Shown here piece after piece: positions 1-6,994 of a stretch of DNA of 40,037 nt. Numbering within the stretch: the first letter of the stretch is position 1; each line of letters starts with the position of its first letter. The position numbers were made by a program, and so were the translations under genes. This DNA is from CAZYSK01 sp964649415 (GTDB taxonomy: Bacteria; Chloroflexota; Anaerolineae; B4-G1), in assembly GCA_964649415.1 (NCBI GenBank), contig CAZYSK010000055.1, forward strand, positions 1 to 40,037. Direction: 5' to 3'. Under the pieces are notes generated by a model. The model did not search any database and was not told the DNA's origin. It was given only the letters and a program-made list of their open reading frames with translations.

Positions 1-518
1 GCCTTGTGGGCCGCACGGACAGCCGACCTGGCTACTGTGCAAGAGAACATCGGACGGCTATGTCGGCTCTTGAAAAGCAATGGCCGGCCCATCCAGGAAA
101 CGGTCATCATCGGCTCAGGATTTCCAAGAGTGACTTGAAGGTCTCGCCCATCTACCTGCACAAGGACGAAAGGATCGAGGGGATGCTGCTGATCAATATG
201 CTGGCTCTGCTCACCTATAGTCTGCTAGAGCGCCAGGCACGCCAGAACGGATGGCAGATGACAACTCGGCGGATCATCGAAACACTAGATAGTCTAGACA
301 TCATCGAGACCTTGTGCTGGGATGGCAGCTCTCTGTACCGCATCGTTCCGCTGGACGAAGAACAGGTTGCGCTCCTGGAGATTCTGGCTCAAGTTCTGAC
401 GGACCTCCGTCGCCCCCGCTGGCTGCACTCGTTGCTCCCATCTGGAAACATCCTCTCGCTGGCCTTGCCGCCACCCAACATCTGGTGTGGACGTGCGGCG
501 CCCGAAGGCGCTGCGTAG
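1..518 (+). pseudogene. Transposase C-terminal remnant (IS1634-like), 5' cut by window edge
   Basis: The reading frame ending at the TAG at 516-518 contains, from about position 120, a stretch resembling the C-terminus of IS1634-type DDE transposases: a VSPIYLHKDERIEG core followed by a hydrophobic MLLINMLALLTYSLLERQAR helix. Upstream of this the match fades. A second frame (position 1 to the TGA at 139-141) is also open with coding-like composition, so a frameshift near 115-140 is likely. No DDE residues or terminal inverted repeats lie inside the window. I infer a decayed or frameshifted copy whose 5' part lies to the left. The family assignment is from motif memory and could be wrong within related IS families. 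Confidence 0.5.
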
Positions 519-735
519 GCCCGCACCGGCGGGAAGGTTGAGGTACGCCAGCAGAACGAGGAAGATGCCAGGCTTCCCTCCCAAGTCAGTGGAGAACGGC
601 CTGGAGCAGCCTCGCGGTCTACTTGCGCAACTCAGATGCCTCAGCGATGCCCATCAGGTGGGTGAGGTTTGCTCTCTATTCGATTGGAAAAGTGCGGAAA
701 ACAGGCTTAGAGAAACGCGAGACACACCAAACAAG

Positions 736-1560
736 TCAGAGCCACTGGCTGTCGTCACGCTCAATATCATCGTCTATCCACAGCAGCGTGAGAACCGCAT
801 CATAGTTGGGCATCGACCACGACTGCTCCAAAACAGTCGCGTCACTTCGATAGTTGCCCGGCTCAAACCAGGCCGATGCGCCGATTCTCTTTGGTCGATC
901 TTGCATAGCCCGTCCGGTGAAGAATGCAGCGGCAGGAGTGATTGGATCCAGCTTACTGCGAACGTCAATGAAGAGATGGGTGTCCTCGCCGATCCTCTTG
1001 AACTCGCCACTGCTACGAAACCACTTGATATGTCCGCCTTGTGAAAACACGATAGCACAAGCCTCGTCGCAGAACTTGAGATAACGAATCGCTGTCGCAG
1101 TCAGAGACACATTGAAAGTCTCCGCCATTTCATCAATGAGGTCGAGAGAGGGTTCCGTGGCTTTGCACAAGGGGGCAAAGAACCGTTCCGGCAGGAGCAA
1201 CGTCGCCGCGAAATCATTGGCTTCCTGTTCCAGGTTTGGATCGGTTCTCTGCTCCCTCCAGTCATCGATATCCCGGCCGGTACAAAGAAACATTCTGCTG
1301 TGCTTGAGATGCATTTCCAGATGCCCCAACTCGTGCCCCACGCTGAATCGCCTTCGACGGAGATTCTCCACAAGAGTGGAGACCGTTATGATGGCTCTTC
1401 TGTCAACCGCGACAAGCCTGGCTTCAGCGCCGTCCAAAGACTCATACATAACGACCGCACCACGTTCCAAGGCAATGACATCAAGAAGCTGCAGATCCTC
1501 TACACCTACAATCCGAAGCTCGTCGAGCACACGTTCAGCAGCGTATTGTGGAAACACCAT
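736..1560 (-). CDS. ImmA/IrrE-family zinc metalloprotease
   Basis: A 274-aa protein with the gluzincin-like motif HELGH at residues 76-80, preceded by RRRRFSVG. A second conserved block, EQEANDFAATLLLPERFF (about 111-128), follows, where Glu113 is the likely third zinc ligand. This is the signature of the ImmA/IrrE (COG2856) peptidases, which cleave repressors or regulators after a stress signal. The rest (about 130-274) has no motif I recognise. The ATG at 1558-1560 follows the upstream stop (1562-1564) with a single base between, so it is translationally coupled. Longer in-frame starts would run into the upstream gene. It is the third gene of a sigma-like/unknown/protease operon. Known ImmA proteins act on an adjacent repressor, so the 142-aa neighbour is the obvious candidate substrate, by inference only. 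Confidence 0.85.
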   Translation of the reverse strand: MVFPQYAAERVLDELRIVGVEDLQLLDVIALERGAVVMYESLDGAEARLVAVDRRAIITVSTLVENLRRRRFSVGHELGHLEMHLKHSRMFLCTGRDIDDWREQRTDPNLEQEANDFAATLLLPERFFAPLCKATEPSLDLIDEMAETFNVSLTATAIRYLKFCDEACAIVFSQGGHIKWFRSSGEFKRIGEDTHLFIDVRSKLDPITPAAAFFTGRAMQDRPKRIGASAWFEPGNYRSDATVLEQSWSMPNYDAVLTLLWIDDDIERDDSQWL

Positions 1561-1561
1561 T

Positions 1562-1990
1562 CTACTTCTCGCCCGGCCCGCCCTTCTGGGAAGCAAGATA
1601 CTCCAGATTTGACAGCAGACCGGCTAAATCCTCATCGGTCATCGACTCAAGGTTTCGATAGGCATAAGCTATTTGCCCTGAGACCTGTCTGGTCAATGCC
1701 TTGATCGCTTCGATGAGCCCTGCCCTATCGCCCGGACGAACTGCGCGGGCGACTCGATCCCGCTCACTCTCCAATTCCTGTGAAGTTCTGTTGCGCCAAT
1801 TCAATGGGGACCTCGCTAGTGCTTGCTCAGTGGCTGCCCTTATTCTTGCCTCCATCTCATCTGGGTCAAAGCCAGCTTCACGTATCACGGCGTCGATCTC
1901 GTCTGGCGTCTCTGGTTCGATCTCATCGAACAGATCAGCGAACGCGCGCACCAAGTCCTCACTAGTCTCTACAGGCCTTCGCTTGTCCAC
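1562..1990 (-). CDS. Unknown 142-aa acidic helical protein between sigma-like factor and ImmA-type protease
   Basis: I do not recognise this family. The protein is acidic at the N-terminus (SEDLVRAFADLFDEIEPETPDEIDAVIREAGFD) and largely alpha-helical by composition, with no membrane segment and no cysteine pairs. I chose the GTG at 1988-1990: it has a GGGAGGA Shine-Dalgarno four bases upstream and shares one base with the preceding stop (TAGTG). A TTG at 2017 would add nine residues but has poorer support. Tight packing on both sides says it works with the sigma-like factor and the protease. An anti-sigma factor or the proteolysis target would fit the context, but no motif proves either role. 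Confidence 0.8.
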   Translation of the reverse strand: MDKRRPVETSEDLVRAFADLFDEIEPETPDEIDAVIREAGFDPDEMEARIRAATEQALARSPLNWRNRTSQELESERDRVARAVRPGDRAGLIEAIKALTRQVSGQIAYAYRNLESMTDEDLAGLLSNLEYLASQKGGPGEK

Positions 1991-2613
1991 TAGTCCTCCC
2001 TTGTCAACAGCTGCCAAGCGCGTCGTCGAAGCCGCTTCAGTCGGTTGTTTACGTCTGTAACAGGTACACCCAGTTCAGCGGCAAGATACCGAGGTCTAGG
2101 TGCACATCCACCCGCAATGATCTCAAGTATCTCTTCTAGTTCTGGGTCGCCCGATGTTGCTTGGAACAATGCATCTTCTCGTTTCTCTATGTCCTCCTTC
2201 TTCAACACTATCTCTTCGGGATTCTGAGAGGATACGACAACCGAAACATCTCCCCCCTGAGAAGAGCGATGTTCGATCCAATCGGTCAGTTCCTCGCCGT
2301 CCTCGCTCTCTGGAATCAGCACCTCATGCCTGCTTGCAGCGGAATGGTATAGATGATCAATCTCACTTTTCACTTGATCTCTTAACCACGGTACCAGCGG
2401 TCCTTTTTGTGGATCCCAACTACGTTTGCCCTCAATGGTCTTGATGATGGCTTCCTGAACTACATCAGCAATGGTCTGACCGGCTGTCAGTTCCTGAAGC
2501 CCACCATGTCGCCAGTGATAGTTCTGTGCCCAATAGATGCCAAAAGCCACTAACTCGCGGTAGATGGGTTCCCACTTCTGTTCTTGGAGTAGTTCGTATG
2601 TCTTTAGGTCCAC
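1990..2613 (-). CDS. Sigma-70-like RNA polymerase factor (ECF-like)
   Basis: A 207-aa protein. Residues about 45-90 (TIADVVQEAIIKTIEGKRSWDP, then a PWLRDQVKSEIDHL helix) resemble sigma region 2. The last 45 residues (ELEEILEIIAGG, then PRYLAAELGVPVTDVNNRLKRLRRR) form a helix-turn-helix like region 4. A linker of about 60 acidic residues separates them. It probably directs RNA polymerase to a small regulon, or acts as a sigma-like DNA-binding regulator. The GTG at 2611-2613 is preceded by an AGGGA purine tract. Its stop overlaps the start of the 142-aa gene by one base. The pairing of a sigma-like factor with an ImmA-type peptidase two genes downstream is the notable context. Confidence 0.75.
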   Translation of the reverse strand: MDLKTYELLQEQKWEPIYRELVAFGIYWAQNYHWRHGGLQELTAGQTIADVVQEAIIKTIEGKRSWDPQKGPLVPWLRDQVKSEIDHLYHSAASRHEVLIPESEDGEELTDWIEHRSSQGGDVSVVVSSQNPEEIVLKKEDIEKREDALFQATSGDPELEEILEIIAGGCAPRPRYLAAELGVPVTDVNNRLKRLRRRAWQLLTRED

Positions 2614-2643
2614 TCGCCATTCCCTGGGAATTCATGCATACTA

Positions 2644-2706
2644 TACTACCGTACTAGCCAGTTTCTTAGCCACTCAATGGCGAAAAACCATCTGTATTCG
2701 GTAGTA
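2644..2706. promoter_or_regulatory. Inverted repeat in divergent intergenic region
   Basis: TACTACCG at 2644-2651 and its reverse complement CGGTAGTA at 2699-2706 are 47 bp apart, between the divergent sigma-like operon (start 2613) and the GIY-YIG-like gene (start 2765). The arrangement could serve a regulator shared by both directions. No clean -35/-10 pair is visible on either strand, so the promoters are not placed. Confidence 0.35.
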
Positions 2707-2764
2707 CATACCAAGGCGACAATCCAAGTTGTCAACCCAAATCCTGATTGAGGAGAGTAACACA

Positions 2765-3079
2765 ATGTCCATCACTCTAGCTGGCTACAAGTTCAATGGC
2801 CCATTCAAGTCGACTTCGTCGCTTGAGGACAAGAGCGGCGTCTATGCAATACTGACGCCAACTAATGCATCGCGCTACAAAGTCGTTGATGTCGGCGAGT
2901 CCGCGACGGTCAAGTCCCGTGTGGAGAACCACGATCGCAAGTCCTGCTGGCAGCGTAACGCCAGCAGCGGCAGACTCTACTACGCGGTCCACTACACGCC
3001 TGGCTTGCATCAAGCAGGACGAAAGACCATCGAGCAGAAGGTCCGGCAGCAATACAACCCACCTTGTGGGTCCCAGTAA
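2765..3079 (+). CDS. GIY-YIG-like small protein (104 aa)
   Basis: The protein has SGVYAILTP near residue 25, then VVDVGESATVKSRVENH. Near the C-terminus come a conserved-looking Arg and Glu (AGRKTIEQKVRQQYNPPCG). This order (short beta strand with G-V-Y, a V-x-x-G-E-S strand, an arginine helix, then a late Glu before YNPPCG) resembles small stand-alone GIY-YIG nuclease-fold proteins, although the second YIG is degenerate (DVGES). The ATG at 2765 has GAGGAGAG upstream, better than the earlier in-frame start at 2729. It could be a nuclease or only a fold relative. It is divergent from the sigma/ImmA operon. Confidence 0.6.
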   Translation: MSITLAGYKFNGPFKSTSSLEDKSGVYAILTPTNASRYKVVDVGESATVKSRVENHDRKSCWQRNASSGRLYYAVHYTPGLHQAGRKTIEQKVRQQYNPPCGSQ

Positions 3080-3137
3080 TCTATCAGGTGCCTTCTGTGA
3101 GATATCAACCATGCTATTGTGAAAGGAGGTGAGAAGA

Positions 3138-3257
3138 ATGGCCAAGACTCAGAAGGGTAAAAAGATTGTGCCGGTAAAGCCACACAAGCGCAAGCGGCCT
3201 GGAGGCAAGCGCAAGTCGGTGCCTGTCGATCGACACCGGCGCTCTACGCCAAACTGA
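3138..3257 (+). CDS. Small basic protein, 39 aa
   Basis: A short open frame running ATG (3138) to TGA (3255-3257), preceded by GAAAGGAGGTGAG at 3121-3133, essentially the full anti-Shine-Dalgarno complement, seven bases from the start (GAGAAG spacer). The peptide is lysine/arginine rich: MAKTQKGKKIVPVKPHKRK, then RPGGKRKSVPVDRHRRSTPN. The PGGK...VP...HRRSTPN ending resembles a motif I associate with small basic proteins in mobile or phage-like regions, but I cannot name the family. It would probably bind nucleic acid by charge. It is 58 nt downstream of the GIY-YIG-like gene and probably co-transcribed. Confidence 0.65.
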   Translation: MAKTQKGKKIVPVKPHKRKRPGGKRKSVPVDRHRRSTPN

Positions 3258-3595
3258 GCAAGAAAACAACGTGCAACCGGTACGCAAGAATCGCCAGTGC
3301 AATTGGAGGTGGACACTGCAGCTTCCAGGTTTGCCAAGCGCTTGCAGGAGAACCGTTGGGCCCGGCATTGCCGGACCGGGTCCGACGGCGCACCTCATAT
3401 GTGGGAAAAGGTCGTGATGGGCTTTGCTCGACAAACGTCTTCGAGGCAGTAATGCTGAACCTGCCAAGTAACAGAAGACACAGATGGCCGCAGGATAGAA
3501 TGCCATCTGCTGAGACCATTTGCCGCCCAATATCCAGTAGGATAGCCCAATATCGAATACACAGCGCCCGATATTCAGTAAAACCTACAGCGCGA
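3258..3595. repeat. Convergent intergenic region with hairpins and three ~20-bp repeats
   Basis: This 338-bp stretch lies between two converging genes and holds no convincing gene. It contains a tight hairpin CCGGC-ATT-GCCGG (3362-3374) overlapping a second palindrome CGGACC-G-GGTCCG (3372-3384). A longer hairpin has arms CAGATGGC (3481-3488) and GCCATCTG (3502-3509). Three imperfect direct repeats begin at 3525, 3545 and 3566 (GCCCAATATCCAGTA, GCCCAATATCGAATA, GCCCGATATTCAGTA). None of the hairpins has a clear U-tract, so bidirectional termination is possible but not shown. Confidence 0.5.
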
Positions 3596-6037
3596 TCAGC
3601 ACTCGCTGTAGCCGCACGAGTAACAGCGGCGACAGCCTTCCTCGTTCACCAGCGCAGCGTGTCCACACTCCGGGCACAGGTCGCCGGTCGGGAAGAGGGA
3701 AAGCTGCTCAGCGCCAGCCTCCCCGCGTTCCGGCTCCACCATCCCCAAGTGCTCGGCCAGCACGTGGGCCACGCCATCCGGCAGGCTGCGTACACGGTCG
3801 GGACCAAAGCCCAACGGTCGCCCGCCGCCGATGCCCTTCAACTGCTTGACCACCTGCTTGAGCCTGCGCGTGGCTGAGAGCGGCGACGGAATGCGGAGGA
3901 CCATCGAGATCAAGCGCCCGATGGCCTCTGACACGGCGGCCGTATCGGAGCCAGCCTTGCCCACGTTCAAGAACACCTCGAAGGGCTCGCTGTCGCCGTT
4001 CGAGTTGATGGTGATATATGCCGTCCCAAGCGGCGTGCCCAGGCGGTAGGTCTTGCCCTCCAGGTTGTGCGGGCGGGGCCGCACAGTCGTGGGCACCGGC
4101 ACAGCGTGGGTCCGCTGCCGGGCCTCCCGCGCCGCCTGTGTCTCCAGAACCACCTTCTCCCGCGAGCCGGTCACGTAGACGGTGAGTCCCTTACAGTCGA
4201 GCTGCCAGGCCAGTTGAAACGCCTGCGCCACGTCTTCTGGCGTGGCTGTGGCGGGGAAGTTGATCGTCTTGGATATGGAGCTGTCCACAAACGCCTGAAG
4301 GGCCGCCTGCATACGCACGTGCTCCTCGGCCCCGATGTCGGCGGCAACGACGAAGACCCTGCGCATGGCGGGAGGAACGTCATCGACGTTCTGGCAGCTT
4401 CCGCTCACCATGACCTGTTGCACGACGCGATCCCGGGTTGTGCCGTCCAGGCCCGCCTCCGCCAGCGCCTCGCGGAAGAGCGGGCTCACGTATTGCAGTT
4501 CGACGTCCCGCCCGTTGTCGTCCACGCGGCGCACGTAAGCCAGCGCGAAGACTGGTTCGCAACCGTAGGCCTCGCAGCCGGCGACGGTGGAGACGGTTCC
4601 GGTCGGCGCCACGGTGGTTTGCGTGGCGTTGCGGATGCCGTTGCGCCGGATTCCCTCGACGATCTCCGCCCAATCCAGGCCCGGTCGCCCCCACTTATCG
4701 AGGCGCATATAGGGGGTCAGTGGCTGCGGCGGTTCCCAGCGCAGTTCGTCGGGGTCGTAGACACTGCCCTGGATGGCGGAGAAAGGTCCCCGCTCTTGGG
4801 CAAAGGCGATACTGGTACGCATCGCGTGGAAGCGAATGAACTCCATCACCTGGGCCGCCAACTCCTGGGCCTCGTCGCTGCCGTAGCGCACCCGCAGGTG
4901 GTACAGCAGGTCACCCAGCCCCATGATGCCCAATCCAATCCGCCGGGTGCGCCGAGCCGCCTCCTCAAGCTGCGGCACAGCCGGCACGTAGGCGTTGGCA
5001 TCGATCACGTCGTCCAGGAAACGCGTCGCCAGCTCAACGGTCTCCCGCAGCTTGCCCCAATCCACCGAGGCACAGCCGTTGTCCCCGTGACCGACGTGGC
5101 GTGCCAGGTTCACCGAGCCCAGGCAACAGTTCTCATAGGCCAACAGGAACTGCTCCCCACACGGATTGGTCGCCTCGTACTGCCCCAGGTGAGGGCAGGG
5201 ATTGTGGCGATCGGCCGCGTCCAGGAAGAGCAACCCGGGCTCTCCGTTGCGGTGGGCTGCGGAGACGATCTCTCCAAAGACCTCCCGCGCCCGCAGCGTC
5301 CGCCAGGTCTCGCCGTCCTGAGGATTGACCAGAGGGATCGTCTCGTCCTGTGCCAGCGCCTCCATGAAGGCGTCGGTCACGCCAACGGAGATATTGAAGT
5401 TCGCGATAGCTCCCTCGTTCGTCTTGCAGTGGATGAAGTCAAGGATGTCCGGATGATCCACCCGCAGCACGGCCATGTTGGCGCCGCGGCGTGCCCCACC
5501 CTGGCTGACGATGCCAGATGCCACGTCAAAGACGCGCATGAAGCCCACCGGCCCGGTGGCCTGGCCGCCGCTGCTGCGCACCACAGCGCCCTCGGGACGC
5601 AGGCCGGAGAAAGAGAATCCCGTCCCACCACCGGTTTGCTGGATGAGGGCCGCGTCGCGCAGCGTTTGGAAGATGCCGTCGCTCTCACGGCCCATGTCGT
5701 CGGAGATGGGAAGAACGAAACACGCGGCCAACTGGCCCAGCGGCGTGCCAGCCCCCGTGAACGTCGGGGAGTTGGGCAGAAAGCGCAGGCTGGTCACCAG
5801 GTCGTAGAAAATGCTCTCCACGCGTGCCACGTCTCCGCCCCAGTTCTCCTCGGCTGCGGCGATGTATGAGGTCACGCGATGGAACATCTGCTCGACTGTC
5901 TCTACTGGCTGACCATCGGCGCCCTTGCGCAAGTAGCGACGCTTCAGGACGGTGAGTGCGTTTTCGGCCAACTTCACATTGGGTCGCGCTGAAGAGAAGG
6001 AGGCAGAAACACGCGTACCTTGAGGCGTTTTGGCCAT
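3596..6037 (-). CDS. nrdJ: Adenosylcobalamin-dependent (class II) ribonucleoside-diphosphate reductase
   Basis: An 813-aa single-chain ribonucleotide reductase. Visible landmarks are LPNSPTFTGAG (87-97), LAACFVLPISDD with the redox Cys106, TGGGTGFSFSGLRP (135-148), SQGGARRGANM (178-188), and the finger-loop motif NPCGE (291-295) with the radical-bearing Cys293 and Glu295. The C-terminus is a zinc-ribbon-like tail (CPECG...GCRRCYSCGYSEC) that carries electrons to the active site, as in the COG0209 class II enzymes. It reduces ribonucleotides to deoxyribonucleotides using B12 and needs no oxygen. The ATG at 6037 has GGAGGG nine bases upstream. The earlier ATG at 6052 lies on that Shine-Dalgarno. 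It follows nrdR by 44 nt and shares its promoter. Confidence 0.96.
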   Translation of the reverse strand: MAKTPQGTRVSASFSSARPNVKLAENALTVLKRRYLRKGADGQPVETVEQMFHRVTSYIAAAEENWGGDVARVESIFYDLVTSLRFLPNSPTFTGAGTPLGQLAACFVLPISDDMGRESDGIFQTLRDAALIQQTGGGTGFSFSGLRPEGAVVRSSGGQATGPVGFMRVFDVASGIVSQGGARRGANMAVLRVDHPDILDFIHCKTNEGAIANFNISVGVTDAFMEALAQDETIPLVNPQDGETWRTLRAREVFGEIVSAAHRNGEPGLLFLDAADRHNPCPHLGQYEATNPCGEQFLLAYENCCLGSVNLARHVGHGDNGCASVDWGKLRETVELATRFLDDVIDANAYVPAVPQLEEAARRTRRIGLGIMGLGDLLYHLRVRYGSDEAQELAAQVMEFIRFHAMRTSIAFAQERGPFSAIQGSVYDPDELRWEPPQPLTPYMRLDKWGRPGLDWAEIVEGIRRNGIRNATQTTVAPTGTVSTVAGCEAYGCEPVFALAYVRRVDDNGRDVELQYVSPLFREALAEAGLDGTTRDRVVQQVMVSGSCQNVDDVPPAMRRVFVVAADIGAEEHVRMQAALQAFVDSSISKTINFPATATPEDVAQAFQLAWQLDCKGLTVYVTGSREKVVLETQAAREARQRTHAVPVPTTVRPRPHNLEGKTYRLGTPLGTAYITINSNGDSEPFEVFLNVGKAGSDTAAVSEAIGRLISMVLRIPSPLSATRRLKQVVKQLKGIGGGRPLGFGPDRVRSLPDGVAHVLAEHLGMVEPERGEAGAEQLSLFPTGDLCPECGHAALVNEEGCRRCYSCGYSEC

Positions 6038-6081
6038 TGTTGCTCCCTCCATGGAATACCGAGCCGAGGCCCCCGCTCGCC

Positions 6082-6534
6082 CTAATCACGCTCCTCCAAC
6101 AAGCGGTCTATCTCGGCGCGCACAGCCTCCAAGTCTTCCAATCCCAAGTATACGATCGCATAGCGGATGTAGGATACGGGGTCCAATTCCTTGAGTTCCT
6201 CGACGGTCAAATCGCCGATCAAGCGGCTGGGGATCTCCGACTTGCCAACCTCGCGAATCCTGCTCTCGACCCGATCCACCAAGCGCTCCAGGTCGCCGGC
6301 CGAGATAGGCCGCCGGGTACAAGCGGTACGCAGGCCCGCAAGCAGCTTCTCGTGGTTGAATTCCTCGCGCCGGCCGTCACGTTTGACCACCAATGGCGTG
6401 GTCAGAATAGCCCGCTCCATGGTGCTGAAGCGTTGATCACAATCCTTGCACTCACGCCGACGACGGATACCACGCGAAGTGCGGGTTGTGTCGATCACCC
6501 GCGTGCGCTCACCACCGCAATGGGGACACTTCAT
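6082..6534 (-). CDS. nrdR: Transcriptional repressor NrdR
   Basis: A 150-aa protein of the usual length. The N-terminal zinc ribbon has CPHCG (3-7) and CKDC (about 31-34). An ATP-cone domain follows, starting around VVKRDGRREEFNHEKLLAGL and running to YIRYAIVYLGLEDLEA. NrdR senses ATP/dATP and represses ribonucleotide reductase genes. The ATG at 6532-6534 has GGAGG upstream (AGGAGGCCAATTG). The longer frame to 6609 would put the regulatory palindromes inside the gene and is rejected. It is first in an nrdR-nrdJ operon, so it probably controls both itself and nrdJ. Confidence 0.97.
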   Translation of the reverse strand: MKCPHCGGERTRVIDTTRTSRGIRRRRECKDCDQRFSTMERAILTTPLVVKRDGRREEFNHEKLLAGLRTACTRRPISAGDLERLVDRVESRIREVGKSEIPSRLIGDLTVEELKELDPVSYIRYAIVYLGLEDLEAVRAEIDRLLEERD

Positions 6535-6570
6535 CAATTGGCCTCCTGCCTGAAATAGAAGCGAAAAGCA

Positions 6571-6616
6571 ACGCCATATATGGGGTTTGAGGAAACAAAA
6601 ACCCCACATATAGCGG
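6571..6616 (-). promoter_or_regulatory. Two NrdR-box-like operators, 30 bp apart
   Basis: Box A core CCATATATGG (6574-6583, within ACGCCATATATGGGGT). Box B core, read on the plus strand, CCACATATAG (6604-6613, within ACCCCACATATAGCGG). Each matches about 8 of 10 positions of the NrdR-box core CwAtATaTwG as I remember it. The cores are exactly 30 bp apart, about three helical turns, which matches the tandem arrangement known for NrdR. They lie in the leader between the promoter and nrdR. Confidence 0.75.
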
Positions 6617-6631
6617 GGACCAGATGCGTTG

Positions 6632-6660
6632 ATTATATCACATGCTCACAGGGGGCGCAA
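6632..6660 (-). promoter_or_regulatory. nrdR-nrdJ promoter
   Basis: On the minus strand there is a -10 of TATAAT (6632-6637), a 17-bp spacer and a -35 of TTGCGC (6655-6660; 4/6). Transcription would begin near 6625, just upstream of the NrdR boxes, leaving a leader of about 90 nt. Confidence 0.7.
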
Positions 6661-6994
6661 GCGAATTCCAATTGAATATCCCAAAATGTCGCGTGATTCG
6701 GTAGGGATATGGTGGAGGGGGTACCCTGTAACCGATTGGCTGCTAGTACCCGATGCCCCCGATGAATCGGGGCGTCCGATGGTGTCCGGCGGATTCATAT
6801 TCTGGTGCAGCAGGCAAGACCGCACCGCCGCGGGCAACGCCGCGCCGATGCCCAATCAACTAACGCGCGCTGGCATACGCACTGAACAGACACCGCATCA
6901 GGACCGGCGGCAACCGATCTCAAGAACTATTGCCCCGCGCCACGCGATTCAGGAGTTCGACGTAGGACAGCCTTCGCGCTGCGTGGGCAGGGCC
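6661..6994. other. Intergenic region between ftsZ and nrdR promoter, with hairpin
   Basis: No convincing gene occurs here. One perfect inverted repeat is visible: CCCCGAT-GA-ATCGGGG at 6757-6772. It is about 220 bp downstream of ftsZ on the minus strand and could help end the dcw transcript, but no T-tract follows it on that strand. An open frame on the plus strand across this stretch has no family resemblance and no Shine-Dalgarno, so I treat it as chance. Confidence 0.4.

Noticed and set aside
4067..5869. Long 600-aa open frame on the plus strand
   Set aside because: It lies opposite nrdJ, whose active-site motifs are complete. The plus-strand product is His/Arg/Pro-rich with no family resemblance, a typical GC-rich antisense shadow.
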